Shown: piece after piece, positions 8,777 to 18,077 of the stretch
How positions within the stretch are numbered: position 1 is the stretch's first letter
How the letters are laid out: the number at the start of each line of letters is the position of its first letter
Origin: Desulfatitalea sp. UBA4791
Lineage (GTDB): Bacteria; Desulfobacterota; Desulfobacteria; Desulfobacterales; Desulfosarcinaceae
NCBI GenBank assembly: GCA_002402905.1
Contig: DHGT01000114.1
Coordinates: 8,328-66,675 of the forward strand
Reading direction: 5' to 3'
DNA length: 58,348 nucleotides
Made by a program: the position numbers and the translations under genes
Notes under the pieces: model-generated
What the model was told of the DNA's origin: nothing
The model's input: the letters and a program-made list of their open reading frames with translations, nothing else
Database searches by the model: none

Positions 8777-10501
8777 ATGGCACCCGGAACAGACAAACAG
8801 CGTAAAGAAAGGCTCGATGCAGAGGTCGGTACAACCCATAAATCGTGGCATGATCGCGTGCGTGTGGCGCTCATCTATCCCAATCACTATGCCGTGGGCA
8901 TGGCCAGTCTGGGATTCCAAACGGTTTACCGGTTACTCAATGCGATGGATCATGTGGTTTGTGAGCGTGCGTTTCTCCCTGAAGCGAATCACGCCGACCG
9001 GCCGTTGGTCTCCCTCGAATCGGGGCACAGGTTGCGTGAGTTCGATGGTTTGGCTTTTTCGCTCTCATTCGAAAATGATTTTGCCAATGTACTGACCATT
9101 CTGCAAAAAGCGGAGCTCCCCCTGTCATCCGCCCATCGTGGCGCCTCCCTCCCCCTAATTTTGGCAGGGGGAGTCTCCGCTTCTCTCAATCCAGAACCCC
9201 TCGCGCCGTTCATCGACTGCTTTCTGATCGGCGAAGCCGAAGCCCTGCTATCGGATTTTTTCGAGTGTTTTCAACCGGGACTAGATCGTCGCGAGTCTCT
9301 GTTGAAGGCTGCCCGGGATCTGCCGGGCGTTTACGTGCCTGCCTTCTACGAGGACAGCCACCATCCGGATGGGTCCCTGGCCGGCTTTACGCCACTGGCC
9401 GAGGTCCCTGAAAAAATAACTCGGGTCTATGCCACCGATATCGGCCAGTTCGATACGAACAGCGCGGTGGTGACGCCGCACACGACGTTTGAAGACGCTT
9501 TCCTCATCGAAGTGAGTCGGGGATGCCCTCATGGTTGCCGTTTTTGCGCCGCCGGCTATGTGTACCGCCCCCCGCGATATCGTCCCTTGCCCCGGCTGCT
9601 TCATGCCCTGCAACAGGGGGCCGACCAGACTGGAAAGGTCGGCCTCCTGGGTGCGGCGGTCTCCGACCTTCCGGATCTAAAGGCGCTTTGCGACTTCGGA
9701 AGCCGGCATGCATTGCAGCTCGCTTTCAGTTCGCTGCGCGCCGATGCCCTGGACGACGGGTTGATCGCGGCCATGAAGAGCGGCCGCCTTAAGACCGCCA
9801 CCATCGCACCCGAGACAGGCTCCGAGCGCATGCGTCGGGTGATCAACAAAGGGATGAGCGAAGCGGTCATCCTCGATGCGGCCGAACGGCTGGTGGCTAA
9901 CGGTATTCCCAACCTGAAGCTCTATTTCATGGTCGGTCTTCCCACGGAGACGGACGAGGACGTCGCGGCCATCGTGACCCTCGTCAAGAAAATCAAACAT
10001 CGTTTCCTGGGATCGAGTCGCGCGCGCGGCCACATGGGTACCATCACCGTCAGTCTCAACTCCTTCATACCCAAACCGTTTACACCGTTTCAATGGACGG
10101 CCATGGATGATGTGGTCCACCTCAAACGCAACATCAAACAGATCAAGATGGACCTCAAAAAGGTGGCCAACGTGCGTGTTCATGCCGACGTGCCGCGCTG
10201 GGCTTACATTCAGGCCCTGTTGTCCCGAGGTGATCGGCGCGTGGCCCAACTGTTGCTGTCGGCCCATGAAAACGATGGCAACTGGCCCCGGACCTTCAAA
10301 TCTTCCGCCCTCAACCCGGATTTTTATGTTTACCGTGAACGGCCCCGGGATGAACACCTGCCTTGGGACTTCATCGATCACGGCCTGGACAAGCGCTTCC
10401 TCTGGAATGAGTATCAGCGCGCTTTGCAGGCCAAGGAGACCCCGCCCTGTCCCGCCGACCCTGAGAACTGCCAGATCTGTGGTGTCTGTAAGAATTTCTA
10501 A
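8777..10501 (+). CDS. B12-binding-like radical SAM protein, TIGR03960-type
   Basis: A 574-residue protein with an N-terminal B12-binding-like region (HYAVGMASLGFQTVYRLLN) and a radical SAM core. The CxxxCxxC motif is at residues 250-257 (RGCPHGCRFCAAG) and would bind the 4Fe-4S cluster that cleaves SAM. The C-terminus carries more cysteines, ENCQICGVCKNF. The layout matches the TIGR03960 family, whose reaction is unknown to me. In many genomes this family is paired with a DUF2344 (TIGR03936) protein; none follows here. ATG at 8777 with CGGAG at 8766-8770 is preferred over the upstream in-frame TTG. Confidence 0.85.
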   Translation: MAPGTDKQRKERLDAEVGTTHKSWHDRVRVALIYPNHYAVGMASLGFQTVYRLLNAMDHVVCERAFLPEANHADRPLVSLESGHRLREFDGLAFSLSFENDFANVLTILQKAELPLSSAHRGASLPLILAGGVSASLNPEPLAPFIDCFLIGEAEALLSDFFECFQPGLDRRESLLKAARDLPGVYVPAFYEDSHHPDGSLAGFTPLAEVPEKITRVYATDIGQFDTNSAVVTPHTTFEDAFLIEVSRGCPHGCRFCAAGYVYRPPRYRPLPRLLHALQQGADQTGKVGLLGAAVSDLPDLKALCDFGSRHALQLAFSSLRADALDDGLIAAMKSGRLKTATIAPETGSERMRRVINKGMSEAVILDAAERLVANGIPNLKLYFMVGLPTETDEDVAAIVTLVKKIKHRFLGSSRARGHMGTITVSLNSFIPKPFTPFQWTAMDDVVHLKRNIKQIKMDLKKVANVRVHADVPRWAYIQALLSRGDRRVAQLLLSAHENDGNWPRTFKSSALNPDFYVYRERPRDEHLPWDFIDHGLDKRFLWNEYQRALQAKETPPCPADPENCQICGVCKNF

Positions 10502-10786
10502 TCGAATGTCTTCCACCCACGCCGGGTTTCATGCATCGCATTCAGTCAGAGTCGCTGGGTTTCTGCCAAGGGGCCTGACCTTCGCCGTACGTTCGACTCG
10601 ATGACAATTCGTAAAAATCTTTGACAGTTCTCTCCCCACCGGGGGTTGGGCGATCCGCCGCACCTCCATTTAATTGCAATGCTTTTAGATAGATGCCGGT
10701 CATGCAACATATCCTGCCCCGGCATGTCTTTTGCCTATTTTAAAAGGTGTCAGATTCGACAACCCATTCAGAAAGGAGGCAGAACC

Positions 10787-11227
10787 ATGCAATTGACCAA
10801 ATGGGACCCTTTCAAGGAGATGGAGGATGTGTTCGATCGCTATACTCGGGCGCTGGAGTGGCCACGCAGGTCCAGCCAGCAGATGATGGCCACCGGTGAT
10901 TGGGCGCCTCGGGTGGACATTTCTGAAACGGAAAAGGAGTTCATGATCAAGGCAGAAATTCCGGAAGTGAAAAAAGAGGATGTCTCCGTGACAGTGGACA
11001 ATGGCGTCCTGACCATCCGAGGCGAGAGAAAACAGGAAAAGGAGGAGAAAAACAAGAAGTTCCATCGCGTCGAAAGATATTACGGCACCTTCATGCGCAG
11101 CTTCACCCTGCCGGACAATGTGGATGAGACCAAGATCGAGGCCACGTTCAAGGACGGTATGCTCAACCTGCATGTTCCCAAATCGGCGGAAGCCAAACCC
11201 AAAGCCATCGATGTGAAGATCAAATAG
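10787..11227 (+). CDS. Hsp20-family small heat shock protein
   Basis: Cytoplasmic ATP-independent holdase chaperone. The 146-residue protein begins MQLTKWDPFKEMEDVFDRY and contains a complete alpha-crystallin domain (VDISETEKEFMIKAEIPEV to the end), including the GVLTIRGERK strand and the FTLPDNVDETKIEATFKDGM segment. A near-perfect ribosome binding site, AAAGGAGG, at 10772-10779 sets the start; the frame extends further upstream but without a site. The gene is isolated, with 285 bases before it and a hairpin after it. Confidence 0.95.
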   Translation: MQLTKWDPFKEMEDVFDRYTRALEWPRRSSQQMMATGDWAPRVDISETEKEFMIKAEIPEVKKEDVSVTVDNGVLTIRGERKQEKEEKNKKFHRVERYYGTFMRSFTLPDNVDETKIEATFKDGMLNLHVPKSAEAKPKAIDVKIK

Positions 11228-11259
11228 CCTTCCATCCACTGGATGGCGGACGGCTCAAT

Positions 11260-11290
11260 GCAAAAGGCGGCCCAGGAGGCTGCCTTTTGC
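11260..11290 (+). terminator. Hairpin terminator after hsp20
   Basis: A 12-bp stem pairs 11260-11271 (GCAAAAGGCGGC) with 11279-11290 (GCTGCCTTTTGC), with a 7-base loop and one G-T pair. The TTTT is inside the 3' arm and no longer T-run follows. It lies 32 bases after the hsp20 stop. Confidence 0.6.
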
Positions 11291-11390
11291 GCGATACCGT
11301 CATTCGATCCGCTTCCCTCCAAAATCCAGACACAATATCCGTTGACAGGCTCGTCTGGTTGAGATAGTTCGCATCCGAAGGAGTTGTGTG

Positions 11391-11813
11391 ATGAAGTGGG
11401 ACCGTGACAATTTGCCCGATTGCATTGTTTTTTTTCTGGCCAAGGCTTACCAGAAGGCCCATGGTCGTTTCAAGGAGCGCCTGAAGCCTCACGGGTTGAC
11501 CAATATGCAGCATCTGGTGCTGGAAGCGCTCTGGTACCAGGAGGGATTCACCGCTGCGGAGCTGGGCAAAAACCTCATTCTGGACAAGGCGACCATGTCG
11601 GGTGTGATCGATCGTCTGAACGAGGGGGGCTGGCTGGAAAGGCGGCCTGATCCTGAAGACGGCCGTGTCCAAAGGCTCTATCCATCGCCCAAGGCCAACG
11701 AGATGAAAGAAGCGTTGATCGGGGTGAGGCAGGCGGTCAACGACGAGCTGCTCTCCGGCTTTTCCGCCGAGGAACGGGTGCTGTTCAAGCGTTTTTTAAT
11801 GGATTTTGTTTAA
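11391..11813 (+). CDS. MarR-family transcriptional regulator
   Basis: A 140-residue winged-helix repressor-type protein. The central segment FTAAELGKNLILDKATMSGVIDRL is the DNA-recognition helix-turn-helix and WLERRPDPEDGRVQRLYPS is the wing with the family DxR-type motif. ATG at 11391 lies 7 bases after GAAGGAG; GTG at 11388 is an alternative. MarR proteins usually bind palindromes near their own promoter and respond to small ligands. The acyl-CoA dehydrogenase starting 123 bases downstream is the most likely regulated gene (inference). Confidence 0.92.
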   Translation: MKWDRDNLPDCIVFFLAKAYQKAHGRFKERLKPHGLTNMQHLVLEALWYQEGFTAAELGKNLILDKATMSGVIDRLNEGGWLERRPDPEDGRVQRLYPSPKANEMKEALIGVRQAVNDELLSGFSAEERVLFKRFLMDFV

Positions 11814-11936
11814 GAGGTGTTTTTTTGTGCTGATGGTTCGTGCACGAACTATGCTGGGCACCTGAACAGCGTACGTTCGCGTCAGGGTAGCTGGCAAAGT
11901 GGCTGCAAAAACCTAAAAACGGAAAGGCGTAGCGAC

Positions 11937-13637
11937 ATGTTACTCAATCCCAAGACCGAAAAGTATGAACATCTGGACGAACGTTCCCGGGAGATCATGT
12001 TAAAGACCATCGCGTTTTTCGAAGCAAAGGGCAAGGAGAGGTGCAAGGAGGACTTGCGCGGGCGTGTCTGGCATCAGGACTTTTTCGACTTTATCAAAGA
12101 GAATCGGATCTTCGCCGATCTGCTGACCCCATCCCGGTACGCCGGATCTCATAAGGACGCCCGCTGGGACACCACCCGGATATGCGACTTCAACGAGATT
12201 CTAGGTTTCTACGGTTTGTCCTACTGGTACGCCTGGCAGGTGAGCATCCTGGGATTGGGGCCGATTTGGATGAGTGCCAACGAAAAGGTAAAACAAAGGA
12301 CCGCCGACTTGCTCGACCAGGGCGGTATTTTCGCCTTCGGTTTGTCGGAAAGAACACATGGTGCCGACCTTTATTCGTCCGAAATGATGGTCACTCCGCT
12401 GGCCCAGGGGCGCTACGTGGCCGATGGCGGCAAATACTACATCGGCAATGCCAACCAAGCGGCGTATGTCTCCACCTTCGCAAAGAATTCCGAAACCGGG
12501 GAATATATATTCTTCGTGGCCGATCCAAAAGCCCCCAACTACGATCTGGTCAAGAACACCGTGGATTGGAGCGGCTACGTGGCCGAATACGCTCTCAATG
12601 GTTATCCGCTGACGGACGATGAGATCCTGTCCACCGGCCAGGATGCCTGGGATGCGGCCCTGAACACGGTCAACGTCGGCAAATTCAATCTGGGTTGGGC
12701 ATCGTTAGGCATCGGCGAACACTGCTTTTACGAAGCCATCAACCATGCGGCCCATCGCAACTTGTACGGGCGCTTTGTCACCGACTTCCCCCACATCCGC
12801 CGACTGTTCACCGACGCCTTCTCCAAGCTGGTGGCCATGAAGCTTTTCGCACGGCGGGCGGCGGACTACATGCGTTCGGCTTCGGCCGAGGACCGTCGTT
12901 ACCTGCTTTATAATCCCCTGGTCAAAATGAAGGTCACCTGCGAGGGCGAGGAGGTGATCAACCTGCTTTGGGACGTGATCGCGGCACGTGGTTTTGAAAA
13001 GGACATGTATTTCGAAAACGCCACCCGCGACATCCGCACGCTTCCCAAACTGGAGGGAACCGTGCATGTGAACATGGCCCTCGTCGTCAAGTTCATGGCC
13101 AATTATTTCTTCAGTCCGGGCGAGTTTCCGAACATTCCCAAACGGACCGATGCGGTCGACGACACGTTCCTCTTCAACCAGGGACCGACGCGAGGCCTGG
13201 GCAAGATCAAATTCCACGACTATAAACTCGCTTACGACTCGGTCGATCTCCCCAATACAGCCATCTTCAAGGAGCAGGTCGGCTTGCTGCGCGACTTGCT
13301 CATGTCCGCGCCGCCGAGCAAGGATCAGTCCAAGGACATCGACTTTCTTCTCTCCCTGGGAGAGCTTTTCACGTTAGTGGCATACGGCCAGTTGATCATC
13401 GAAGAGGCCAACCTGGGGGAAGTGGACAAAGACGTTCTTGATCAGATATTCGACTTCATGATTCGGGACTTCTCGAAGTTTGCTCTGCAGCTGTCCCAGA
13501 AACCGGGGGTTACGGACGCGCAGGCCGCCCATTGCCTGAAGATGATCAGAAATCCGGCCGGGGACCAGGCGCGCTACCGGCGGGTCTGGGATAACCATAT
13601 CGCCCCCCTGGTGGATGCATTCGAGCAACATCCATAA
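11937..13637 (+). CDS. Acyl-CoA dehydrogenase family protein
   Basis: A predicted FAD-dependent alpha,beta-dehydrogenase of the acyl-CoA dehydrogenase superfamily, 566 residues, longer than the usual 380-residue form. The N-terminal helical domain is followed by the flavin/substrate middle-domain signature FAFGLSERTHGADLYSSE and a C-terminal four-helix domain with an additional alpha-helical extension. ATG at 11937 follows GGAAAGG; the open frame reaching back to 11817 has no good site. The substrate cannot be told from sequence. Its closeness to the MarR gene suggests ligand-controlled expression. Confidence 0.85.
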   Translation: MLLNPKTEKYEHLDERSREIMLKTIAFFEAKGKERCKEDLRGRVWHQDFFDFIKENRIFADLLTPSRYAGSHKDARWDTTRICDFNEILGFYGLSYWYAWQVSILGLGPIWMSANEKVKQRTADLLDQGGIFAFGLSERTHGADLYSSEMMVTPLAQGRYVADGGKYYIGNANQAAYVSTFAKNSETGEYIFFVADPKAPNYDLVKNTVDWSGYVAEYALNGYPLTDDEILSTGQDAWDAALNTVNVGKFNLGWASLGIGEHCFYEAINHAAHRNLYGRFVTDFPHIRRLFTDAFSKLVAMKLFARRAADYMRSASAEDRRYLLYNPLVKMKVTCEGEEVINLLWDVIAARGFEKDMYFENATRDIRTLPKLEGTVHVNMALVVKFMANYFFSPGEFPNIPKRTDAVDDTFLFNQGPTRGLGKIKFHDYKLAYDSVDLPNTAIFKEQVGLLRDLLMSAPPSKDQSKDIDFLLSLGELFTLVAYGQLIIEEANLGEVDKDVLDQIFDFMIRDFSKFALQLSQKPGVTDAQAAHCLKMIRNPAGDQARYRRVWDNHIAPLVDAFEQHP

Positions 13638-13685
13638 GGCCGGGCTTGTAGAACTGCTACAAACTCTCCACCTTGTCGGACCTGC

Positions 13686-14252
13686 TCAGGGCGACGAGGG
13701 TTTGGGTTTAAATACCACGGCGGGCTTGACCCGTTTGGCATAGGTGAACCCCACCGCGGTTCGGGTTTGGCCGTACTGTTTTTCGAGGGTGTCCAACGGC
13801 CCGGCGTCGAGAGCCCGGACCGGGCAGGCGTCCACACAGATGGGTTTCTTTCCTGCTTGGATGCGGTCCAGACAAAGGTTGCACTTCCCCATCTTGGCAC
13901 CCGGCTCAGGGCCAAATTGAGGTGCATTGTACGGGCAGGCCTTACGGCATTTTTCGTCGCAGGCCGTATTGCCCACACAGCGGTCACGATCGACGACCAC
14001 GATGCCGTCTTCTTCTCTTTTGTGGATGGCACCCACCGGGCAGGCGGCGGCGCAGAGCGGATCCTCGCAGTGCCAGCAGGGTGCGGCCAGATAGCCGACG
14101 AAGAGGTCGGGGCACTTTCCCTTCTCGGTATATTCGATACGCATCCAGTTTTCCGGTCCGGCCGGAATGTCGTACCAATCCTTGCAGGCCACCCGGCAGG
14201 CGCTGCACCCCGTGCAGCGGGTCTGATCGAAATAGAATCCGAATTGATTCAT
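13686..14252 (-). CDS. Four-cluster ferredoxin subunit of molybdopterin oxidoreductase (DmsB-like)
   Basis: Electron-transfer subunit of a DMSO-reductase-family enzyme, 188 residues. Four 4Fe-4S clusters are predicted from cysteines 13/16/19/23, 59/62/67/71, 92/98/102/106 and 124/127/139/143 (for example CTGCSACRVAC and CLDR). There is no signal peptide or membrane segment. ATG at 14252 overlaps the stop of the catalytic-subunit gene as ATGA, and AAGGGGG precedes it; the frame open to 14345 is upstream noise. It is the last gene of the leftward operon, and no DmsC-type membrane anchor follows. Confidence 0.92.
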   Translation of the reverse strand: MNQFGFYFDQTRCTGCSACRVACKDWYDIPAGPENWMRIEYTEKGKCPDLFVGYLAAPCWHCEDPLCAAACPVGAIHKREEDGIVVVDRDRCVGNTACDEKCRKACPYNAPQFGPEPGAKMGKCNLCLDRIQAGKKPICVDACPVRALDAGPLDTLEKQYGQTRTAVGFTYAKRVKPAVVFKPKPSSP

Positions 14253-16471
14253 GACCGTTCCCCCTTTCTGACTTCGACCAGAGACGTATTCAGCACGGCT
14301 GCTCCGCCTCCCGAATAGGCGTCGCGGGTCAGTGTGTTGCAGCATCCGCCGCGGTCGATGCCGTTTTCATCTGGATGGTACCATGCCCCTTCAAATACCG
14401 AGACGACCCCGGGGATGATGCGCTCGGTGACCCAGGCGGCAATGGCAATGGTGCCCCGCTCGTTGAAGACATGGACCTCGTCGCCATCTTTAATGCCTCT
14501 CGGCGTTGCATCCACCGGATTGATCCATACCCGATGGGGTTCGGTCTCGCGCAGCCACTCGACTTTGTACATCTCCGAGTGGACCCGATTGCGGGGATGG
14601 GGGGTGATCAACTGCAGGGGATAGTTCCGGGAAAGCGGGTCGTTACGATCTTCAGATGTCGGCAGATATTTGGGGATCGGCGGACACAAGCCCTCGACAA
14701 TGTCTGCCACGCGTTGGGAGTAGATCTCGATTTTCCCTGAAGGCGTGTCGAACGGATGATTTTCGGGATCCTCGATCTGTTTGCGAAAAGCCACTACGGG
14801 TGTTTCCAGCTCGATGCGGTGGATGCCTTCCTGCCTGAATCGATCGAAATCGCGGATGTGGTGCTTCAAATCGGTGCTCTTCTCATAGAGGCGCCGCAGC
14901 CACTCCTCTTCGGAATGGGTTTCGAAATCCTTGATGTCGAGTCTTGCAGCCAGTTCGGTGGCAATTTCAAGATCGTCCTTGCATTCGCCCAGCGGTTCGA
15001 GCGCCCGGTTGCTGAACATGAAATAAGGCCCAGAGGGCCAGGGGCGCATCAGGTCGCTGCGTTCGGCCGTGCTGGTGACCGGCAGAAGAATATCGGCATA
15101 GCGTGCCTGGGGTGTCATGAAGAGCTCCTGGGTGGCGAAAAACTCAAGGTTCTGGAGAGCTTTGGCTGCCTTGTTGCTGTTGCCGGTCTGATTGAGGTAG
15201 TTGTTACACATGGACCAGGCCATGCGGATGTCCGACGGATAGCCGCCCTTTTTGCCCTTCAAAATGGCATCGAAAAGGGTGTTGATGTGGATGCGCTTGA
15301 TCACACGTTCGCGGATGTCCAGGGTTCCTTTGACTTTGGGGCCTTCCAGCTCGAAGGGATTTTTCCCCGCCGGAATCGCTGGGCTGCGGAACATATGGGC
15401 CACGGGAATGCCCATCAAGCCGCCGCCGGCGCTGCCGCCCGGACGGCCCACATTGCCGGTCATGGCGCACAAGGTGGCGGCGCAGCGGTTGTACTGCTCA
15501 CCCATGGCGCTGCGGGCCGGTCCCTGGCAATCCATGAGGGCCGCCGGCCGGGTGTTGGCATACTCTCTGGCGAGTCGGACGATGGTGTCGGCCGGCACAT
15601 CGGAAATGGCGGCCGCCCATCCCGGTGTCTTCTCGATGCCATCTTCATCGCCGAGCACATAGGCTTTGAATCGGTCGAAACCCACGGTGTAGCGATCCAG
15701 GAAAGCCTGGTCATGCAGCTTTTCGCGAATCATCACGTTGGCCATGGCCGCCATCACGGCGGTATCGGTGCCCGGCCGGATGGGGACCCACTGGTCGGCC
15801 ACCGTGGCCGCCGTATCGTGATAACGGGGGTCGATGGCAATGACGCGCGCGCCATTTTCCTTGGCGCGGATGAGATGGTACATGGTGTTGGTTCCCGAGA
15901 TCATGCGAGCCGGATCCCAGCCCCACAGCAGGATCAACCTGGAGTTGAGCATGTCCTCGCGACTATGTCCCACCATGACCGAGCCGTATTGGGTCAGGGA
16001 AGCCCATACCGCTCCTTCGGAGGAGATATTGCCGTAGTGGGTCACATAGCCGCCGAACAGATTGAGAAGCCTTTGGGCCGCCGCACCGCCGCGATGCAGG
16101 CTGGCCAGGTAGCTGCCGCCGGTCATCAGAAGAATAGCGCCGTTGCCATAGATTTTTTTGACCCGTTTGAGCTGGTTGGCCAGGGTGTCCAGGGCTTCAT
16201 CCCAGGAGATGCGTTCGAATTTTCCTTCACCGCGCCGGCCGACCCGCTTTTGTGGATACATGAGCCGTTCGGGATGGTGAATATACTGGCGATAGGCCCT
16301 GCAGCGCAGGCAGGTCCTCAGCTGATCGGGCTCTTCTGCATCGTCGCCTTCGATCCGCACGATGACATTGTCTTTGACGTGCAGCCTGAGTGGGCAGCGA
16401 CCGCCGCAGTCAAATGCCGAGGTCGCCCTGACAATGCGGATGTTTTGATCGGCAGCGCTTGATTGTGGCAT
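14249..16471 (-). CDS. Molybdopterin-dependent oxidoreductase catalytic subunit (DmsA-like)
   Basis: A 740-residue member of the DMSO reductase family, expected to hold a bis-MGD molybdenum or tungsten centre and an N-terminal 4Fe-4S cluster. Cluster ligands are visible as CGGRC (residues 22-26) and CLRC (54-57). WGWDPARM and the C-terminal RVWINPVDATPRGIKDGDEV belong to cofactor-binding regions. The N-terminus MPQSSAADQNIRIVRATSAF has no twin-arginine signal, unlike most exported relatives, so a cytoplasmic location is inferred. The substrate is unknown. It is co-transcribed with the ferredoxin subunit and the ThDP enzyme. Confidence 0.88.
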   Translation of the reverse strand: MPQSSAADQNIRIVRATSAFDCGGRCPLRLHVKDNVIVRIEGDDAEEPDQLRTCLRCRAYRQYIHHPERLMYPQKRVGRRGEGKFERISWDEALDTLANQLKRVKKIYGNGAILLMTGGSYLASLHRGGAAAQRLLNLFGGYVTHYGNISSEGAVWASLTQYGSVMVGHSREDMLNSRLILLWGWDPARMISGTNTMYHLIRAKENGARVIAIDPRYHDTAATVADQWVPIRPGTDTAVMAAMANVMIREKLHDQAFLDRYTVGFDRFKAYVLGDEDGIEKTPGWAAAISDVPADTIVRLAREYANTRPAALMDCQGPARSAMGEQYNRCAATLCAMTGNVGRPGGSAGGGLMGIPVAHMFRSPAIPAGKNPFELEGPKVKGTLDIRERVIKRIHINTLFDAILKGKKGGYPSDIRMAWSMCNNYLNQTGNSNKAAKALQNLEFFATQELFMTPQARYADILLPVTSTAERSDLMRPWPSGPYFMFSNRALEPLGECKDDLEIATELAARLDIKDFETHSEEEWLRRLYEKSTDLKHHIRDFDRFRQEGIHRIELETPVVAFRKQIEDPENHPFDTPSGKIEIYSQRVADIVEGLCPPIPKYLPTSEDRNDPLSRNYPLQLITPHPRNRVHSEMYKVEWLRETEPHRVWINPVDATPRGIKDGDEVHVFNERGTIAIAAWVTERIIPGVVSVFEGAWYHPDENGIDRGGCCNTLTRDAYSGGGAAVLNTSLVEVRKGERS

Positions 16472-16532
16472 GGGACCTCCATTTTTTCCGTTGTTTGGCT
16501 GTGGGCCTTACTGTTCTCCCGGCGAGTGTCTG

Positions 16533-18077
16533 CTACAGCCGGGCCTCGATCAGGTGAGGACCCGGCGACTGCAATGCACGGGCGAACAGTTTGACAAAAG
16601 AATCGGTGTCTTCGGCGCGTGCGGCGCTGACACCCATCCCCTGGGCCAACTTGACCCAATCCAGATCCGGCCGGCTCAAGTCCATGGTGCTCAGGGTGGT
16701 TTTCCCAGGTGCCTTGAATCCCAGGCGGCTCAGCTCTGCCTGGAGAATTTGATATTTGCGGTTGGAGAAGATCACGGTGGTGACGTCCAATTCTTCCCGG
16801 GCCTGGGTCCAGAGGGCCTGCAGGGTATACATGGCTCCACCGTCACCCTGGAGGCAGGTCACCTTGCGATCCGGACAGGCCAGCGCCGCGCCGGTGGCCA
16901 GGGGAACGCCCTGACCGATCGAGCCGCCGGTGAGGCAGAGCCAGTCATGACGCGGTGCGCCGGCGCTAAACAGGTAGGCATGGCCGCCGGAGGTGCCCGC
17001 TTCATCGGAGACGATGGCGTTTTCCGGCAGCAGGGCGGCCACTGCAGCACCGGCCGATTCGATGGTCAGGGGGCCGCTCGGCAGATCCGGGCGCTGTACC
17101 GGCTGTACAGCCGGCTCTATCCTGCTGGCACCGATGGATCTGGCCAGGGCTTCCAGGGCGGCAGTGGCGTCCTGGAACGGTTCGGCCAGCTTGTGCACGT
17201 CACACTCATCGGGCAAGACCCGCGTGGATTGATCCGGATAACCGAAAAAAGCAGTGGGGCTTCTGGTTCCTGCAAGGATGACCTGGGGGTATCCGGAGAG
17301 CCGCTTTCTGGCCCGTTCGGGAAAGTAGGGCAACCGTTTGACCGCCGGTAATCCTGCGCCTCTTTCAAAACGGGCATCGAAGGTTTGGGACATGACCACG
17401 GCCCCGGTTTTTTCGGCGATGCGCGCCGCGGCTTTCAATCCGGGTTCCAGCAGGGCCTTGCCGCCGATGATCAGCGCGGTGGGTTTGCCGTTGAGCAGCA
17501 GCTGAAGCGCCTTTTCCACGGCATGCTCGGATACCTTGGCAGCCTCTGGCAGAACGATGTTTTCCCCATACGGCGACGATGCCCCCCAGGCGCAGTCGGC
17601 GGGGATGACCAGGGTGGCCACTTGTCCGGGCGGCGACATGGCGGCTTGGAGGGCGGCGATGCCTTGCGAGGGAAGACGTCTGGCATCCGTGGTTTCGCGT
17701 ACCCATCCGGACACGGGCTTGGCCATGGTCGCGATGTCCGAGGCCAGCGGTGGGTCGTTTTTGCGGTGCGGCCAGGGATGGTCGCCCACGAGGTTGACGA
17801 TCGGTGATTGCGCGCGGCGCGCATTGTGCAGGTTGGCCATGGCGTTGGATAGTCCGGGGCCCAGATGAAGCAGGGTGGCGGCGGGCCGCCCGGTCATGCG
17901 GGCGAAGCCATCCGCGGCGCCCGAGCAGACCCCCTCGAAAAGAGCGAGCACCGCCCGGATGCGCGGCTCCTGTTCCAAGGCCGCCACCAGATGAATTTCG
18001 GTCGTTCCCGGGTTGGTGAAACAAAGCGTCATGCCGGCATCGGCCAGTGCGCGCATCAAACATTCAGCCCCGTTCAT
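16533..18077 (-). CDS. Thiamine diphosphate-dependent enzyme, acetolactate synthase/benzoylformate decarboxylase type
   Basis: A 514-residue enzyme with the three-domain ThDP layout. The N-terminal PYR domain carries the probable catalytic glutamate at residue 48 (ALFEGVCSGAADGFARM), followed by a central domain and a C-terminal PP domain with the metal/ThDP motif starting GDGGAMYTLQALWTQ. The ATG at 18077 overlaps the preceding stop as ATGA and follows AAAGGAA. Members act on 2-keto acids by decarboxylation or carboligation; no regulatory subunit gene is nearby, so a branched-chain biosynthetic IlvB role is unlikely (inference). Confidence 0.85.
   Translation of the reverse strand: MNGAECLMRALADAGMTLCFTNPGTTEIHLVAALEQEPRIRAVLALFEGVCSGAADGFARMTGRPAATLLHLGPGLSNAMANLHNARRAQSPIVNLVGDHPWPHRKNDPPLASDIATMAKPVSGWVRETTDARRLPSQGIAALQAAMSPPGQVATLVIPADCAWGASSPYGENIVLPEAAKVSEHAVEKALQLLLNGKPTALIIGGKALLEPGLKAAARIAEKTGAVVMSQTFDARFERGAGLPAVKRLPYFPERARKRLSGYPQVILAGTRSPTAFFGYPDQSTRVLPDECDVHKLAEPFQDATAALEALARSIGASRIEPAVQPVQRPDLPSGPLTIESAGAAVAALLPENAIVSDEAGTSGGHAYLFSAGAPRHDWLCLTGGSIGQGVPLATGAALACPDRKVTCLQGDGGAMYTLQALWTQAREELDVTTVIFSNRKYQILQAELSRLGFKAPGKTTLSTMDLSRPDLDWVKLAQGMGVSAARAEDTDSFVKLFARALQSPGPHLIEARL

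Noticed and set aside
10621..10650. TTGACA at 10621 as an hsp20 promoter
   Set aside because: The -35 is perfect, but no acceptable -10 box follows at 16-18 bases.
14756..16462. 568-codon open frame opposite the molybdopterin oxidoreductase
   Set aside because: Antisense shadow; the minus-strand gene has clear cofactor motifs and operon overlaps.
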